From Molossus alvarezi (taxonomy: Eukaryota > Chordata > Mammalia > Chiroptera > Molossidae), in contig JBAWUJ010000136.1 of NCBI GenBank assembly GCA_037176705.1, positions 85,663 to 149,662 of the forward strand: a stretch of 64,000 bases of DNA, in the 5' to 3' direction. Position numbers and translations under genes: made by a program. Below the pieces are notes generated by a model, which was not told where the DNA came from, made no database searches, and was given only the letters and a program-made list of their open reading frames with translations. Below are positions 36,205 through 46,904 of the stretch, in pieces; positions within the stretch are counted from its first letter, which is position 1, and each line of letters begins with the position of its first letter.

Positions 36205-36299
36205 GCCAGCCCCACAGAGAAAGGTTGACTCTCCCTGTTAAGTTTTCTCCTTGACACAACCCTGCCCAGGTCTTTAGCAATCATGCCTACCTGAAAAAA

Positions 36300-36960
36300 A
36301 TCTCTCTTCTGTCATACAGAAGTAAGTGAGATCATATGATACTTGTCTTTTTCTGCTTGGCTTGTTTCACTTAGGATAATACTTTCCAGGTCCCCCCATG
36401 TCCTCTCCAAGAAAAAGCAATCTTTCTTTCTTACAGCTGCATAGTACTCCGTTGTGTACAGGTACCAGAGATATTTTTTTTATCCATTTTTCTGCTGATG
36501 AATATTTGGGCTGTTTCCAGATCATAGCTATTATAAATATTGCTGCTATAAACATGGGGGTACATATATTCTTTCTGATTGGTGTTTCAGGCTTTGTACA
36601 GTATATTTCTAGAAGTGGGATTACTGGATCAAATGGAAGCTCAATTTTTAATTATTTGAGGTAACACCATATTGTTTTCCATAGTGGCTGCACCAGTCTG
36701 AATTCCCACCAGCAGTGCACTAGAGTCCCCTTTTCTCCACACCCTCGGCAAACTTTTTGATTTGTGGATGGCGGCCATTCTGACAGATGTGAGGTGATGC
36801 CTCATTGTTGTTTAGAAGAGGGGTTGGGGGGAAATAAACCACAGAACTTATATGCATGCACGAACAACCAATGGCCATGGACAACAAAGTCGGGTAATGG
36901 GTGGGGGTGGATGGGAAAGAGGGTGTCAGTGGGTAAAAAAAAAACAATTTGTAACAAAAA
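36300..36960 (+). mobile_element. 5'-inverted L1 insertion
   Basis: 36300-36812 is L1 ORF2-end sequence on the minus strand ('ctgcatagtactccgttgtg', 'atttgggctgtttccagatc'). It joins at about 36812 to L1 3' UTR on the plus strand ('ataaaccacagaacttatat') ending in an A-rich tail at 36938-36960. Inverted 5' part plus direct 3' part with tail is the classic product of twin priming. Confidence 0.8.
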
Positions 36961-36984
36961 TTAATTAATAATTTTTTATTTATT

Positions 36985-37230
36985 TATTTATTTTTTATCC
37001 TCACCCGAGGACATCTTTCGATATTTTGTTCAGATAGAGTGAGAGGGAGAGAGAGAGAGAGAAGCATCGACGTGAAAGCAACACATCGAGTGGCTGCCAC
37101 CCACACGACCCAACCAGGGCTGGGGACAAACTGCAACCAAGGTACATGCCCTTAGCGGGAACCGAACCCGGGTCTCTCCGGACCGCAGGCTGACGCTCTA
37201 ACCGCTGAGCCAAACCGGCCAGGGCAAAAT
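36985..37230 (-). mobile_element. VES-type SINE
   Basis: Minus-strand, well preserved: 'ttatcctcacccgaggacat' tail, (GA)n, 'gcatcgacgtgaaagcaaca', the B-box complement 'gcgggaaccgaacccgggtc' and the head ending 'ctgagccaaaccggccaggg'. Confidence 0.93.
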
Positions 37231-37235
37231 TTTTA

Positions 37236-37400
37236 AAGGAAGTTTTGGGAGAGGGAAGAGATAAACCACAGAACTTATATGAGTGTACACATAACCAATA
37301 AAGATGGACAACAGCTGGGGATGGGGTGGGAGGGAATGGGGAGGAGGGTGTCAATGGGGAAAAAAGGAGAAACATCTGTAACAAAAATAAAATAAAAAAT
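37236..37400 (+). mobile_element. L1 3' UTR and tail
   Basis: 'gataaaccacagaacttata' through 'aacatctgtaacaaaaataa' repeats the same L1 3' UTR seen at 36820-36960, 27430-27610 and 57070-57240, ending in an A-rich tail. Confidence 0.8.
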
Positions 37401-37478
37401 CTCTGAACTATGTAACAGCAAAGTTCAATTTCAGACCAAATACAAGAAACCATTTTTGCTGTATTTGATGTGTCTGTG

Positions 37479-37492
37479 CTGCCACCTAGTGC
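37479..37492 (-). promoter_or_regulatory. CTCF-like motif, array copy 1
   Basis: Minus-strand GCACTAGGTGGCAG differs from the published CTCF core CCASYAGRKGGCRS only at the first base. Binding is not shown by sequence. Confidence 0.45.
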
Positions 37493-37629
37493 ACATAAGG
37501 AAGAATGCTCTATGAATGTACAATCCAATCCAGAGGTGTCCTTTACATACTGATATACTACATCTACATATTACTAAAAATTAATACATGCTAATTTTAG
37601 GAAATTTAGAATATCCTGGAAGGTAAAAA

Positions 37630-38215
37630 CAAAAAAATTCCCCATTCTCCTAAAACTATTCCAAAAAATTCAAGAAAATGGAAGACTCCCAATCTCTTTT
37701 TATGAAGTCAGCATAATTTTAATTCTTAAACCAGATAAAGATACTACAAATAAAGAAAACTACAGGCCAATTTTCCTGATAAACATAGATGCCAAAATTT
37801 CTAACAAAATATTAGTAAATCATATCCATCAATACATTAAAAAATTTATTCATCTTGTCCTAGTGGGATTCATCCCTAGAATGCAAGGAAGGTACAATAT
37901 TTGCATATCAATATATGTGATACACCACATAAACACAATGACAGATAAATCCATACAATCTTATCAATAATTGCTGGAATTGCAATTACTGTGCATTGCA
38001 GCTGTGAGTATACAATGGTGCAGCCCCTGTGGAACTGGTGCGGTGATTCCTCAGAAAACCTAAGTATCGAATTAGCATATGGTGCTACAATCCCGCTGGT
38101 GGATATGGACCCAAAAGAAGGCAAAGCAGGGGTGCCAGAAGGTATTTGCACTCCTATGATCACAGCAGCGTTATTCCTAGAAGCCAAGAGGTGGAAACCA
38201 CCCAAACAATCCTTG
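37630..38215 (+). mobile_element. Two L1 fragments inside the tandem array
   Basis: 37630-37985 is an ORF2 reverse-transcriptase piece ('ccattctcctaaaactattc', 'gatgccaaaatttctaacaa'). 37985-38215 is the ORF2 end of an older L1 type ('gtgcagcccctgtggaactg', 'atggacccaaaagaaggc'). Confidence 0.8.
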
Positions 38216-38339
38216 GTCAGGGCACATACTAAAATGAACAGTGAAGGAATAAATAAGTGGAACAACAGATTTATGTCTGTCTCTTTCTTCCTGTGATTCT
38301 TTCTCTTTCTCTCCAAAAACAATCAATAAAAACATTTTC

Positions 38340-38545
38340 AATAATATTTCTATTGACTCTTTGAAGATAGAGGATGGGAGAGAGAGAAACATAGATGTGA
38401 GAGAGAAACATTGATGGGCTGCCTTCTGTACGCCCTTTACTGGGGATGGAGCCTGCAACCCGGGCCTGTACTCTGACTAGGGATCAGACTGGAACTCTCA
38501 AGAAACGGGACAACACTCACTCCACTGAGACACACTGGCCAGGCA
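38340..38545 (-). mobile_element. tRNA-derived SINE (older bat type)
   Basis: Minus orientation: 'acatagatgtgagagagaaa', 'cattgatgggctgccttctg', 'actggggatggagcctgcaa' and the head 'ctgagacacactggccaggc'. Confidence 0.8.
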
Positions 38546-38647
38546 ATAAAAAGTTTTTTAAAAACCACTGAACTATATAACAGCCACAATCAATTTCTGA
38601 CCAAATGCAGTGAAACCATTTTTTTCCATTTATTTGATATGTTCATG

Positions 38648-38661
38648 CCGCCATCTAGTGG
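38648..38661 (-). promoter_or_regulatory. CTCF-like motif, array copy 2
   Basis: Minus-strand CCACTAGATGGCGG satisfies every position of CCASYAGRKGGCRS. Confidence 0.55.
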
Positions 38662-38933
38662 AATGATAGAAGAATGCTCTATAAATGTAGAAGCCTGCAA
38701 GTATTCACAATATGCCATGTAAGCGGGTTCGATATCTGCTCAGGGCTAATACAAGAATCAACAAATCAATGCATAGTAAGTGGGACAACAAATTGATCTC
38801 TCCCTCTCAGTTTTTCTTTCACTCTTTCCAAAGTCTATTAATGAAAATAATTTGAAATCACTAAACTAAAAAACAGCCATGTTCTATTTTAGAACAAATA
38901 CTCAGAAATCATTCTTGCTACTTATTGGATGTG

Positions 38934-38947
38934 CTGCCACCTAGTGG
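38934..38947 (-). promoter_or_regulatory. CTCF-like motif, array copy 3
   Basis: Minus-strand CCACTAGGTGGCAG satisfies every position of CCASYAGRKGGCRS. Confidence 0.55.
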
Positions 38948-39289
38948 AAAAATGGAAAAATGCTCCGTGAATGTAGAATTAGGGATAAAATCCATGTGTT
39001 CGTACATATTGACAGTTACTACACATACATTATTATTTAAAAATAATCCTTGCACAATTTAGAAAATTTACAGTACTTAGAAAAGTAGAAAGAAGAAAAC
39101 TTACCAATAATGTCACTTTGCCATTGTTGCACGATTCTGAGTGCCTGGGCAGAAGAGATAGAAAGATCAAGGTGCACTTCTCTCTGTATACAGTCAACTT
39201 TTCTGCCCTTTGGGTGCTAACCTTGAACTTAGTTTTGATACTTGATGTTTGCTTTGCTCACCTATCATCAAGCCCTTGTAAAAATTAAA

Positions 39290-39490
39290 TTTAGCCCAGG
39301 AAGAGAGATTCAGTGGTTGAGCAGGAGCCCTCGCAACAAGAGGTCACCAGTTGGATTCCTGGTCAGGGCTCGTGCCAGGGTTGTGGGATAGATCCCCACT
39401 AGGGGGCGTGCAAGAGGCAGCCGATAGATGTATCTTTCTCCCTCTCTCTCTCTCACCAAAACATCAATACAAATGTTTAAAAAAGTATTA
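39290..39490 (+). mobile_element. tRNA-derived SINE carrying a CTCF-like motif
   Basis: Plus-orientation older bat SINE: 'gagattcagtggttgagcag' head, 'ggattcctggtcagggctcg' B-box region, 'gatccccactagggggcgtg', then a CT-rich part and the A-rich end. At 39396-39409 CCACTAGGGGGCGT matches 13 of 14 positions of the CTCF core, on the strand opposite to the array motifs. Confidence 0.8.
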
Positions 39491-39529
39491 AAATTTAACC
39501 CTATAAATGTACTTCAGTTGCTTTAAGTT

Positions 39530-39800
39530 CCGTTAGTTGTTTCAGAATTTCTGTTTGTTTTTAGTACTTTAAAAAAGTATATCTTTATTGTTTCAAGGAC
39601 AGAAGTCTCTGCATTTTCCCTTCCGGATACCCTCCTTCCTGCTCCCCATATGCCCCTCACCTTCACTGCACTGTTGTCTGCAGTGCATTGCACACCAATA
39701 ACCAATATGCATTGGTTATGCATATATTCATATAAGTACTTTGGCTTATATCTTGTTTTATTTTTCATTACGATAAAATGTTGCAGTAAATATCTTTTGG
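39530..39800 (-). mobile_element. Possible L1 3' end fragment
   Basis: 'ctttattgtttcaaggacag' and 'cctccttcctgctccccata' resemble the minus-strand view of an L1 3' end comparable to 46930-47040 but much diverged. Confidence 0.4.
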
Positions 39801-40143
39801 TACAGGAATATATTTACACACACACACAGTTATATACGCAACTAATTCGGCAGTTTAAATGACAAACAGGGTCTTGCTGAATGGATACATGCATTTATAA
39901 ACTTAATAGATATTGCACTGGCAGGTAGCTGAGTTGGGTAGAGTCTCATCCCGATTCGCCAAGGTTTTAGGTTCCATCCTTCTACATAACTCGTAATAGG
40001 GGCAACTAACGAATGAATCTCACCTCTCCAAAATCAATCCATGAATACAAAATTAAAACTATCACTGAACTATTTAACAGCCACATTCAATTTCAGACCA
40101 CGAACCAAAAAACCATTTTGGCTATTTCTTCGCTATGTGTATA

Positions 40144-40157
40144 CTGCCACCCAGTGG
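40144..40157 (-). promoter_or_regulatory. CTCF-like motif, array copy 4
   Basis: Minus-strand CCACTGGGTGGCAG, one mismatch (sixth base) to the CTCF core. Confidence 0.45.
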
Positions 40158-40970
40158 AAGCATAGAAGAATGCATTACGACTGCAAAATCATTCATCTAG
40201 TCCAGATGTGTTTTTACATATTAATAACGATTCTAAAAACAATTCATTATTAAAATTAATTTATGCCCATTCTATAAAATTGATAGTATTCCAAAAAGTA
40301 AAATATAGGGAAAATATCTGCCATCATCTCACTATTCCAATTCGTTCCAAATTCTGAATTTCTGCACAGGGAAGATAGAAAGATCAAGGTGCAGTTGTTC
40401 TTGCCACAGACAGTTCAATTATTTGCTTTCCGGCACTAACCTTGAATTTACTTTTGATACTTGATTCTTACTGTCTGCTCAAGCCTCTTAAAAAAATACT
40501 AGTAATTGGACTTCAACAAGATACCTTGGTTGATTCAAGTTCTGTCTCTAGTTTCAGGTTTTTGTTTTATTTTGGTTTTGACAAAATGTTGTAATAATCA
40601 TCTTATATACAGTATAGTGTAATTACAAACCCATTTCTATAGTGTAAAATGCAAATGGGGTCATGCTCAACGGCTTCATGCATTTATAAATGTAAGTGAT
40701 GTTTCCCCGGCCAGGGAATTGAGTGAGTAAGAGTGTCATCCCGCCACTCCAAGTACTTGTGCTCTGTATCCAGACAGGGTAATATGCAAAACTCAACTAA
40801 TTAATACATAAAGAAGGGGAACAACAAATAGATATTTCTCTGTCTCTCTCTTTCTCTGTCTCTCTTGCTCAAAAATTAATCAATATTTTTATTTAAAAAT
40901 CACTGAACTTTTGAACAGCCACGTTCAATTTCAGACAAAACACAGTAAAACGATTTTTAATAAGCATATG

Positions 40971-40984
40971 CTGCCACCTTGTGG
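40971..40984 (-). promoter_or_regulatory. CTCF-like motif, array copy 5
   Basis: Minus-strand CCACAAGGTGGCAG, one mismatch (fifth base) to the CTCF core. Confidence 0.45.
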
Positions 40985-41398
40985 ACATATAAAAGAATTC
41001 CTTCCGAATGCAAAATACGAGAATATATATATCTTGGTGAAAATATATAACACTTTCTACAGTGTAAATTCAACACAAAGTTGTTTTCAATCGTACATTC
41101 ACTTATAAATTTGATGGTTATATCCCTGGCTGGGTTGCGGAGTTTGTTAAAGCATCATCTCCATAGGTCAGGATTGGAAGTTTGCTCCCTGGTCATGGCA
41201 CATACAAGAATAAGCCAGTGAATGGCGCATAAGCGGAACAACAACTTGATGTTTCTCTTTCCTCATTCCCTCTATTTCTCTTGTTCTTTCCCAAAAATCA
41301 ATCAATAAATAATATATTTTTAAATCACTTATATAACAGCCACGTTTAATTTCTGACCAACTACAGTGAAACAATTTTTGCTCTTTATTTGATGTATG

Positions 41399-41412
41399 TT
41401 GCCACCTAGTGG
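41399..41412 (-). promoter_or_regulatory. CTCF-like motif, array copy 6
   Basis: Minus-strand CCACTAGGTGGCAA, mismatch only at the last base of the CTCF core. Confidence 0.45.
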
Positions 41413-41829
41413 AAATATAGAAGAATGATCTATGAATGTACAACAAAATCCACATGGGTTCTTTATTTATTGATAAAGATACGATCTATAACCTACTAAT
41501 GTTAATACATGCACACTTTAGAAAATGTTAAGTGTGCAGACACAGAGAAAGAAAACCCTGACCAGTAAAATAATTTGCTATCGCTTTAGGATTCTAATTC
41601 CTGAGCAGGAGAAATAGAAAGATAAAAGGTGCAGTTGTTCTCACTGTACAAAATCAACTTTAAGCTCTTTAGGGGTTAGTCTGGAACTTAATTGTCATAC
41701 TTAATTTTTGCTTTGCTCACCTATCATCAAGACTCTTTCCAAAATATTAAAATTTCACCCTGTTTGGGTATTTTGTTTGCTTTAAACTATGTCTCTTCTT
41801 TCAGGTTTTATTTATTTTATGAATTTGTG

Positions 41830-41925
41830 TGTGTGTGTGGTATGTGCCCCTAGCAGGAACCAAACCCGGGACTCTCTGGTCCGCAGGCCAACACTCAACC
41901 ACTGAGCCAAACTGGCCAGGACTTT
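41830..41925 (-). mobile_element. VES-type SINE, head part only
   Basis: Minus-strand truncated element: 'tgcccctagcaggaaccaaa', 'ggtccgcaggccaacactca', 'ctgagccaaactggccagga'. Confidence 0.8.
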
Positions 41926-42599
41926 ATTTATTTTAACACAGTATAAAACGTTGCAAAGAATAATTTGTTAAAACATCATCTGAAAATCCAAGGTTCAGGA
42001 TGAATCCCAGGTCAAAGAACGTAAGAGAAAGAACAAATAAATGCATAAAGGAGTGGGGTGAAAAAAACGTTGTGTTTCTCTTTTCCTCTTTCTTGCTCTA
42101 CCTCTTTCTCTCTGCCAGTTTTTTCTTTCTCCAAAACCAATCAATAGATAAATACATTTAAAAAATCACTGAACTGTTTAATAGCAATGTTCAATTTCAC
42201 ACTAATTGCCAGGAACCATTTTTGCCATATTGATATGCCTGTGCTCCCACCTAGTAAACATAAGAAAGAAGGCTCTAAGAATGTAGAATACAATCCAGAA
42301 GTGTTCTTTACATAGTGATAAATTTCATCTACTTATTATTAAAAATTAATACTCATTAATTGTAGAAAACTGAGAATACCCAGGAAAGTACCAAAGAAGA
42401 AAAAAATTACCCATGATCTCACTTTGACATTGGTTCAGGACTCTGAGTTCTTCGGCAGGCAAGATAGAAAGATTAAGGCATGGTTTTTCTATGTAAAAAG
42501 TCAGCTTTCCTGGTAAACATATAGGCACCCAGTATAAAATAAATAAAACCTGAAAGAAGAGACAAAGTTTAAAGCAAACAAAGTACCTGAACAGGGTGA

Positions 42600-44494
42600 A
42601 ATTTTAATATTTTAAAAAGGAGAAATTGACAGCAATACAATTATTGGGAGGGTCTGCAACACCCTGCTGACATCACTGGATAGATCCTCTAGACAAAAAT
42701 ATTAACAAGGAAACAGATTTTAAATGATGCACTAGATCACACAGATTTAATGGATACTTACAGAGAATTACATCCCAAACTGCACAATTGACACTTCTCA
42801 AGTGCGCATGGGACATTCTCAAAGAGGGACTACATGTTAGGACACAAACTAAATTTCTACACATTCAAGAAGACTGAAATCATATCAAGCACCCTGTCAG
42901 ATCATAATGGCATGAAACTAGAAATCAATGACAACAAAGACATGCAAAAACCTTTAAACACAGAAAGAATAAATAGCATGTTATTAAACAATGAATAGGT
43001 TACCAATGAGATCAAAGAATAAATAAAAAACTTCCTGAAAACCAATGAAAATGAACATACATCAATAAAATATCTATGGGATGCAGCAAAAGCCATTCTG
43101 AGATGGAAGTTCATAGCACTACAGGGCTACCTCAAAAGGCAAGAAAATTTTCAAATGGACTATCTTACCTCACAACTTAAAGAACTAGAAAGCAAACAAA
43201 AAGAAAACACAAAGCAAGTAAAAGGAAAGAAACAGTACAGATCAGAGCAGAAATAACTGATATAGAGATTTTCAAAGAACATTTAAAAGATCAATGAAAC
43301 AAAGAGCTGGTTCTTTGAAAAGATAAACAAGGTAGATAGACCCATAGCTAGACTAACAAAAAATAAAACAGAGAACTCAAATAAACAAATTCAGAAATAA
43401 AAAAGAGGTAACAAGCGATACTACAGAAATACTAAGGATCATTAACTAATAATATGAACAATTATGTGCCAACAAATTGGATAATCTAGGCAAAATGGAC
43501 ACATTTCTAGAAACACATAATCTCCCCAAACTGAACCATAAAGAGATAGAAAACTTGAACAGACCGGTAACAAGTAAGAAAATTAAAGCTGTAATTAAGA
43601 ATCTACCAGCAAGCAAAACCCCAGTCCCAGATGGCTTCATGGAGGAGTTTTATCGAATATTCAAAGAAGAACTAACCCCCATTTTCCTCAACCTAGTCCA
43701 AAAAATTCAAGCAGAGGGAATACTTCCAAGCTCATTTTATGAGGCCAGCATAATGCTAATTCCAAAACCAGATGAAGACGTACAAAGAAAAAAAACTACA
43801 AGCCAATATCCCTGATGAACATAGATGCCAAAATCCTTAAAAATATATTAGCAAATCAGAGCCAGCAATACATTAAAAAATGTTTTATCCTGACCAGGTG
43901 GGGTTCATCCCTGGAATGCAAGGATGGTACAATATTTGCATATCAATATATGTCATGCACCACATAAACAAAATGACAGTTAAAATCCATATGATCAGAT
44001 CAATAGATTCTGAAAAACCATTCAACAAAATCCCACACATTTCTGATAAAAACAGTCAGCAATGTGAGAATAGAGAAATCATATCTTGACATAAAAACAG
44101 TCAGCAATGTGGAAATAGAGAAATCATATCTCAACACATATGAAAGACCTACATCAACATCATACTCATTGGGCAAAAATTAAAAGCATTTTTTTCTAAA
44201 AACAGAAACAACACAAGGATGCCCACTCTCACCACTCTTATTTAACATAGTACTGGAAGTCTTAGCCACAGCAATTAGACATGAAGAAAAAAATGTAAGG
44301 GATACAAATTGGAAAGGAAGAAATGAAACTGTCATTATTTGCAAATGAAATGATACTGTACACAGACAACTCTAATGACTCCATCAAAAATATACTAGAT
44401 TTAATAAATAAATTTGGCAGGTAGCAGGATACAAAATTAACATCAAGAAGTTGATGGCATACTTATATACCAATAATGAACTCACAGAACAAGA

Positions 44495-44525
<31 letters not shown>

Positions 44526-45500
44526 ATCTCATTTACCATTGCAACAAAAAATTAAAATACCTAGGAATAAACTTAACCAAAAAAGAAAAGGACCAATTTG
44601 CAGAAAACTAGGGGACATTGGGGGGGGGGGGAAGAAGAAGAAGATATTTTTAAAAACTGGAAGCATATACCTTGTTCACAGATTGAAAAAGTTAACATCA
44701 TTAAAATGTCTATACTACCGAAAGCAATCTATAGATTCAATAAAATATCCATTGAAATACAAGTCATAATTCACAGAACTAGAACAAATACTTCAAAAGT
44801 TTATATAAAACAACAACAAAAAAAAGCCCCCGAATAGCCACAGCAATCTTACAAAAGAAGAACAAAGTAGAAGGGATCACAATACTGGATATAAGGTTAT
44901 ACTACAAGGCATTTTAATCAAAACACCTTGGTACTGGCTCAAGAACAGGCATACAGATCAATGGAACAGAACAGAGAACATGAAAATTATGCTCAAAATT
45001 GACTCAAGACAATATGCTCAATTAATATTAGACAAAAGTGGCAAGAGCATACAGTTGAGTAAAAACAGCCTCTTTAATAAATGGTGTTGGGAAAACTGGA
45101 CAACTACATGCAAAAAAATGAAACATACCACCAGCTTACACCATACACAAGAATAAACTCAAAATAGATAAAAGAATTAAATGTGACTCCTGAATCTATA
45201 AAAATACTAGAAGAAAATGTAGGCAACAACGTTTCAGTCATCACACACAGCAGAATTTTTATTGATACCATGCCTAAGGAAAGAAAAACAAAGGAAATAA
45301 TAAACACATGGGACTACATCAAACTTAAACATTTCTAGACAGCAAAAGAAACAAGCATCAAAATGGAAAGACAACCCACTATATGTGAGAGCATAATTGC
45401 CAACAATACATCAGATAAGTGGTTACTTTATCCACTGATCTATTGATGCACATACAACTCAACAACAGAAAGACAAAGAACCCGATTGAAAATATGTAGA
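42600..45500 (+). mobile_element. L1 element D (ORF2), dead
   Basis: Endonuclease part from about 42620 ('catcactggatagatcctct', 'gcgcatgggacattctcaaa', then 'SDHNG'-type motif near 42900); an open stretch at 43477-43815 with 'KTPVPDGFMEEFYRIFKEEL' leading to reverse transcriptase ('[15 protein letters not shown]' near 43890). The catalytic motif near 44338-44361 reads FANEM instead of FADDM. It continues to about 45500 without a clear 3' UTR. It contains an (AT)n tract and a 51-base local duplication at about 44045-44145. Confidence 0.88.
44498..44525 (+). repeat. (AT)n microsatellite
   Basis: Uninterrupted AT repeat inside L1 element D. Confidence 0.9.
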
Positions 45501-46728
45501 GTACTACATATATTTTAGGACTGACTTGGAAGGAACTTGTTCTCAGTATATAAATATGCAAAACATTTATATTTTGGTGTGAGCATTTCCATCCTGTGGT
45601 GGTGGTGTTTGTTTCTTTCTATTTGTTGGTTTGTTTTTTGTAGAAAACTTTGTACTGGGGACAGTGTATCAGGGGAATGTGCAGAGATCCATGTAGGTTC
45701 CCAAATGACTCTCTGATTCAGGGAAGAAGTAAAAGCCACTTCTGTACAATTTGAATGTATATTTTTTTGTTGTGTGCAGAGGAGGAAAGTGAAATACTAC
45801 CAAAGATGTGTATGAACAATTCTCATGGGGGTGATTTTTTATTTTATGCATTACTTTTTTTTCACTCAGTATGAAAGGAAGGAACATTTCTGTTCCGAAA
45901 TATTTATGTATCAGAAAAGCTTCGTTGATGAGTTGTTTAGTGTTCCAGTTTTTAAAGATTTAGCATCTGTTTTTGATAATTAGGTGTGTGACCTTCTAGG
46001 AGATAGTCCCATAACAGGGTTTGACCAATAAGGTGATCATAGGCAGAAGCTACCAATTTGCATTGTACAATTTATGTTCATGCTCATTTTCTTTAGAGTA
46101 CTCACAACAAGGGAATTGGAATATAAACATAGTTTGATGTGAGAAAGGTAAAAAATGAATATTGTTTTCAATACTATTAAAATTGAACAGAGCACAGTTT
46201 TTTTATTAAGAATGAGGGTTGATGTATAAGTGAATTGAAATGAGTGTATGTTACTATTCTTCTAGGTAATACCTTTATGTGATGCATTGTGAGTTGAACA
46301 TTTTAATTTGAAAATCTAAACCTTTGATAATATTGATTATAAATGCTTTTTTTGAACTCATACTATTGAGAACAACAATTGACAGTTTTCCTCATATCCT
46401 GAAGACTTATTTTTGCATTAATTTTTTGCAATTTACCACACACCAAGTCTCTTTCTCTCACAACAGTATCAGGTGTTATTTATGGGTTTCTAGGTTTTGC
46501 ACAATAACTCTGTGAATTGTACTAATGTCATATAAAGTGAAAATTTTATTCATTAGGACTAACATCAGTACTTCTAAAGTTAAAACTGCTTAGTATATAT
46601 TTGTCAATAATAATTAAAATTATCATTAACCAATGTTCCTCCACTAAAGGAAAAATATGTTATTTCAACACTGATATTGGTGGATATATTTATACCTTCA
46701 CAAAATTTCTACATGGGACTCTCTCCAG
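45500..46728. other. Non-repeat island, no gene seen
   Basis: AT-rich sequence that I cannot assign to any mobile element. No long frame. It precedes the exon-like segment at 46729. Confidence 0.45.
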
Positions 46729-46819
46729 TTAAAAGTGGTCCATTTTGAGGATATGGAGCACCTCCTTCTAAGATATGCCCTTTCTGAAGATCCAAGGAGA
46801 AGCAGTCCTGGGAAGGGAG
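46729..46819 (+). CDS. Exon-like segment of unknown gene
   Basis: A 91-base segment lies between an acceptor-like 'gactctctccag' and a consensus donor GTAAGT at 46820. From its first base it is open throughout (30 codons plus one base) and reads LKVVHFEDMEHLLLRYALSE and onward, with a non-repetitive, protein-like composition. The surrounding kilobase is not an identifiable repeat. I do not recognise the family, and I find no partner exon nearby because L1 fills both sides. It could be a real internal exon, a relic of one, or chance. Confidence 0.35.
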
Positions 46820-46904
46820 GTAAGTCAAGGAATTGTTATGTACGGCAATGACCACAATTTTTTATGAATGATAGTGATATACCTGTTTTTGTTTTGTTTT
46901 TTAA

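Larger units (their letters stand above)
27790..36290 (-). repeat. Right arm of large inverted repeat (partner 2650-7465)
   Basis: Reverse-complement match to the left arm in the block order listed there. The arm is 8.5 kb against 4.8 kb because of about 3 kb at 31260-34340 (the extra paralogue) and SINE insertions at 34610-35275. The spacer between arms is about 20.3 kb. The stretch 28259-31260 is flank-derived and holds no gene I can identify. Confidence 0.85.
37400..42530 (+). repeat. Degenerate tandem array, unit up to about 1.2 kb
   Basis: Seven copies of a block starting 'ctgaactatttaacagcc' and 'acgttcaatttcagaccaa' begin near 37402, 38569, 38857, 40062, 40901, 41325 and 42163. Each carries a 'gctgccacctagtgg' motif about 70-80 bases in. 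A second block ('gatagaaagatcaaggtgca', 'cttgctttgctcacctatca'-like) follows in four of them (about 39058, 40270, 41510, 42360), giving full units of roughly 0.85-1.24 kb. Between units sits an old tRNA-derived SINE ending 'ccaaaatcaatcaataaa'. All copies have the same orientation. Later insertions are the L1 pieces at 37630-38215 and SINEs. No protein is encoded. Confidence 0.8.

Noticed and set aside
35290..36290. The duplicated 1 kb block at the end of each arm as a solo retroviral LTR
   Set aside because: No TG...CA ends, no target duplication, no polyadenylation signal in a suitable place, and it is continuous with the rest of the inverted repeat.
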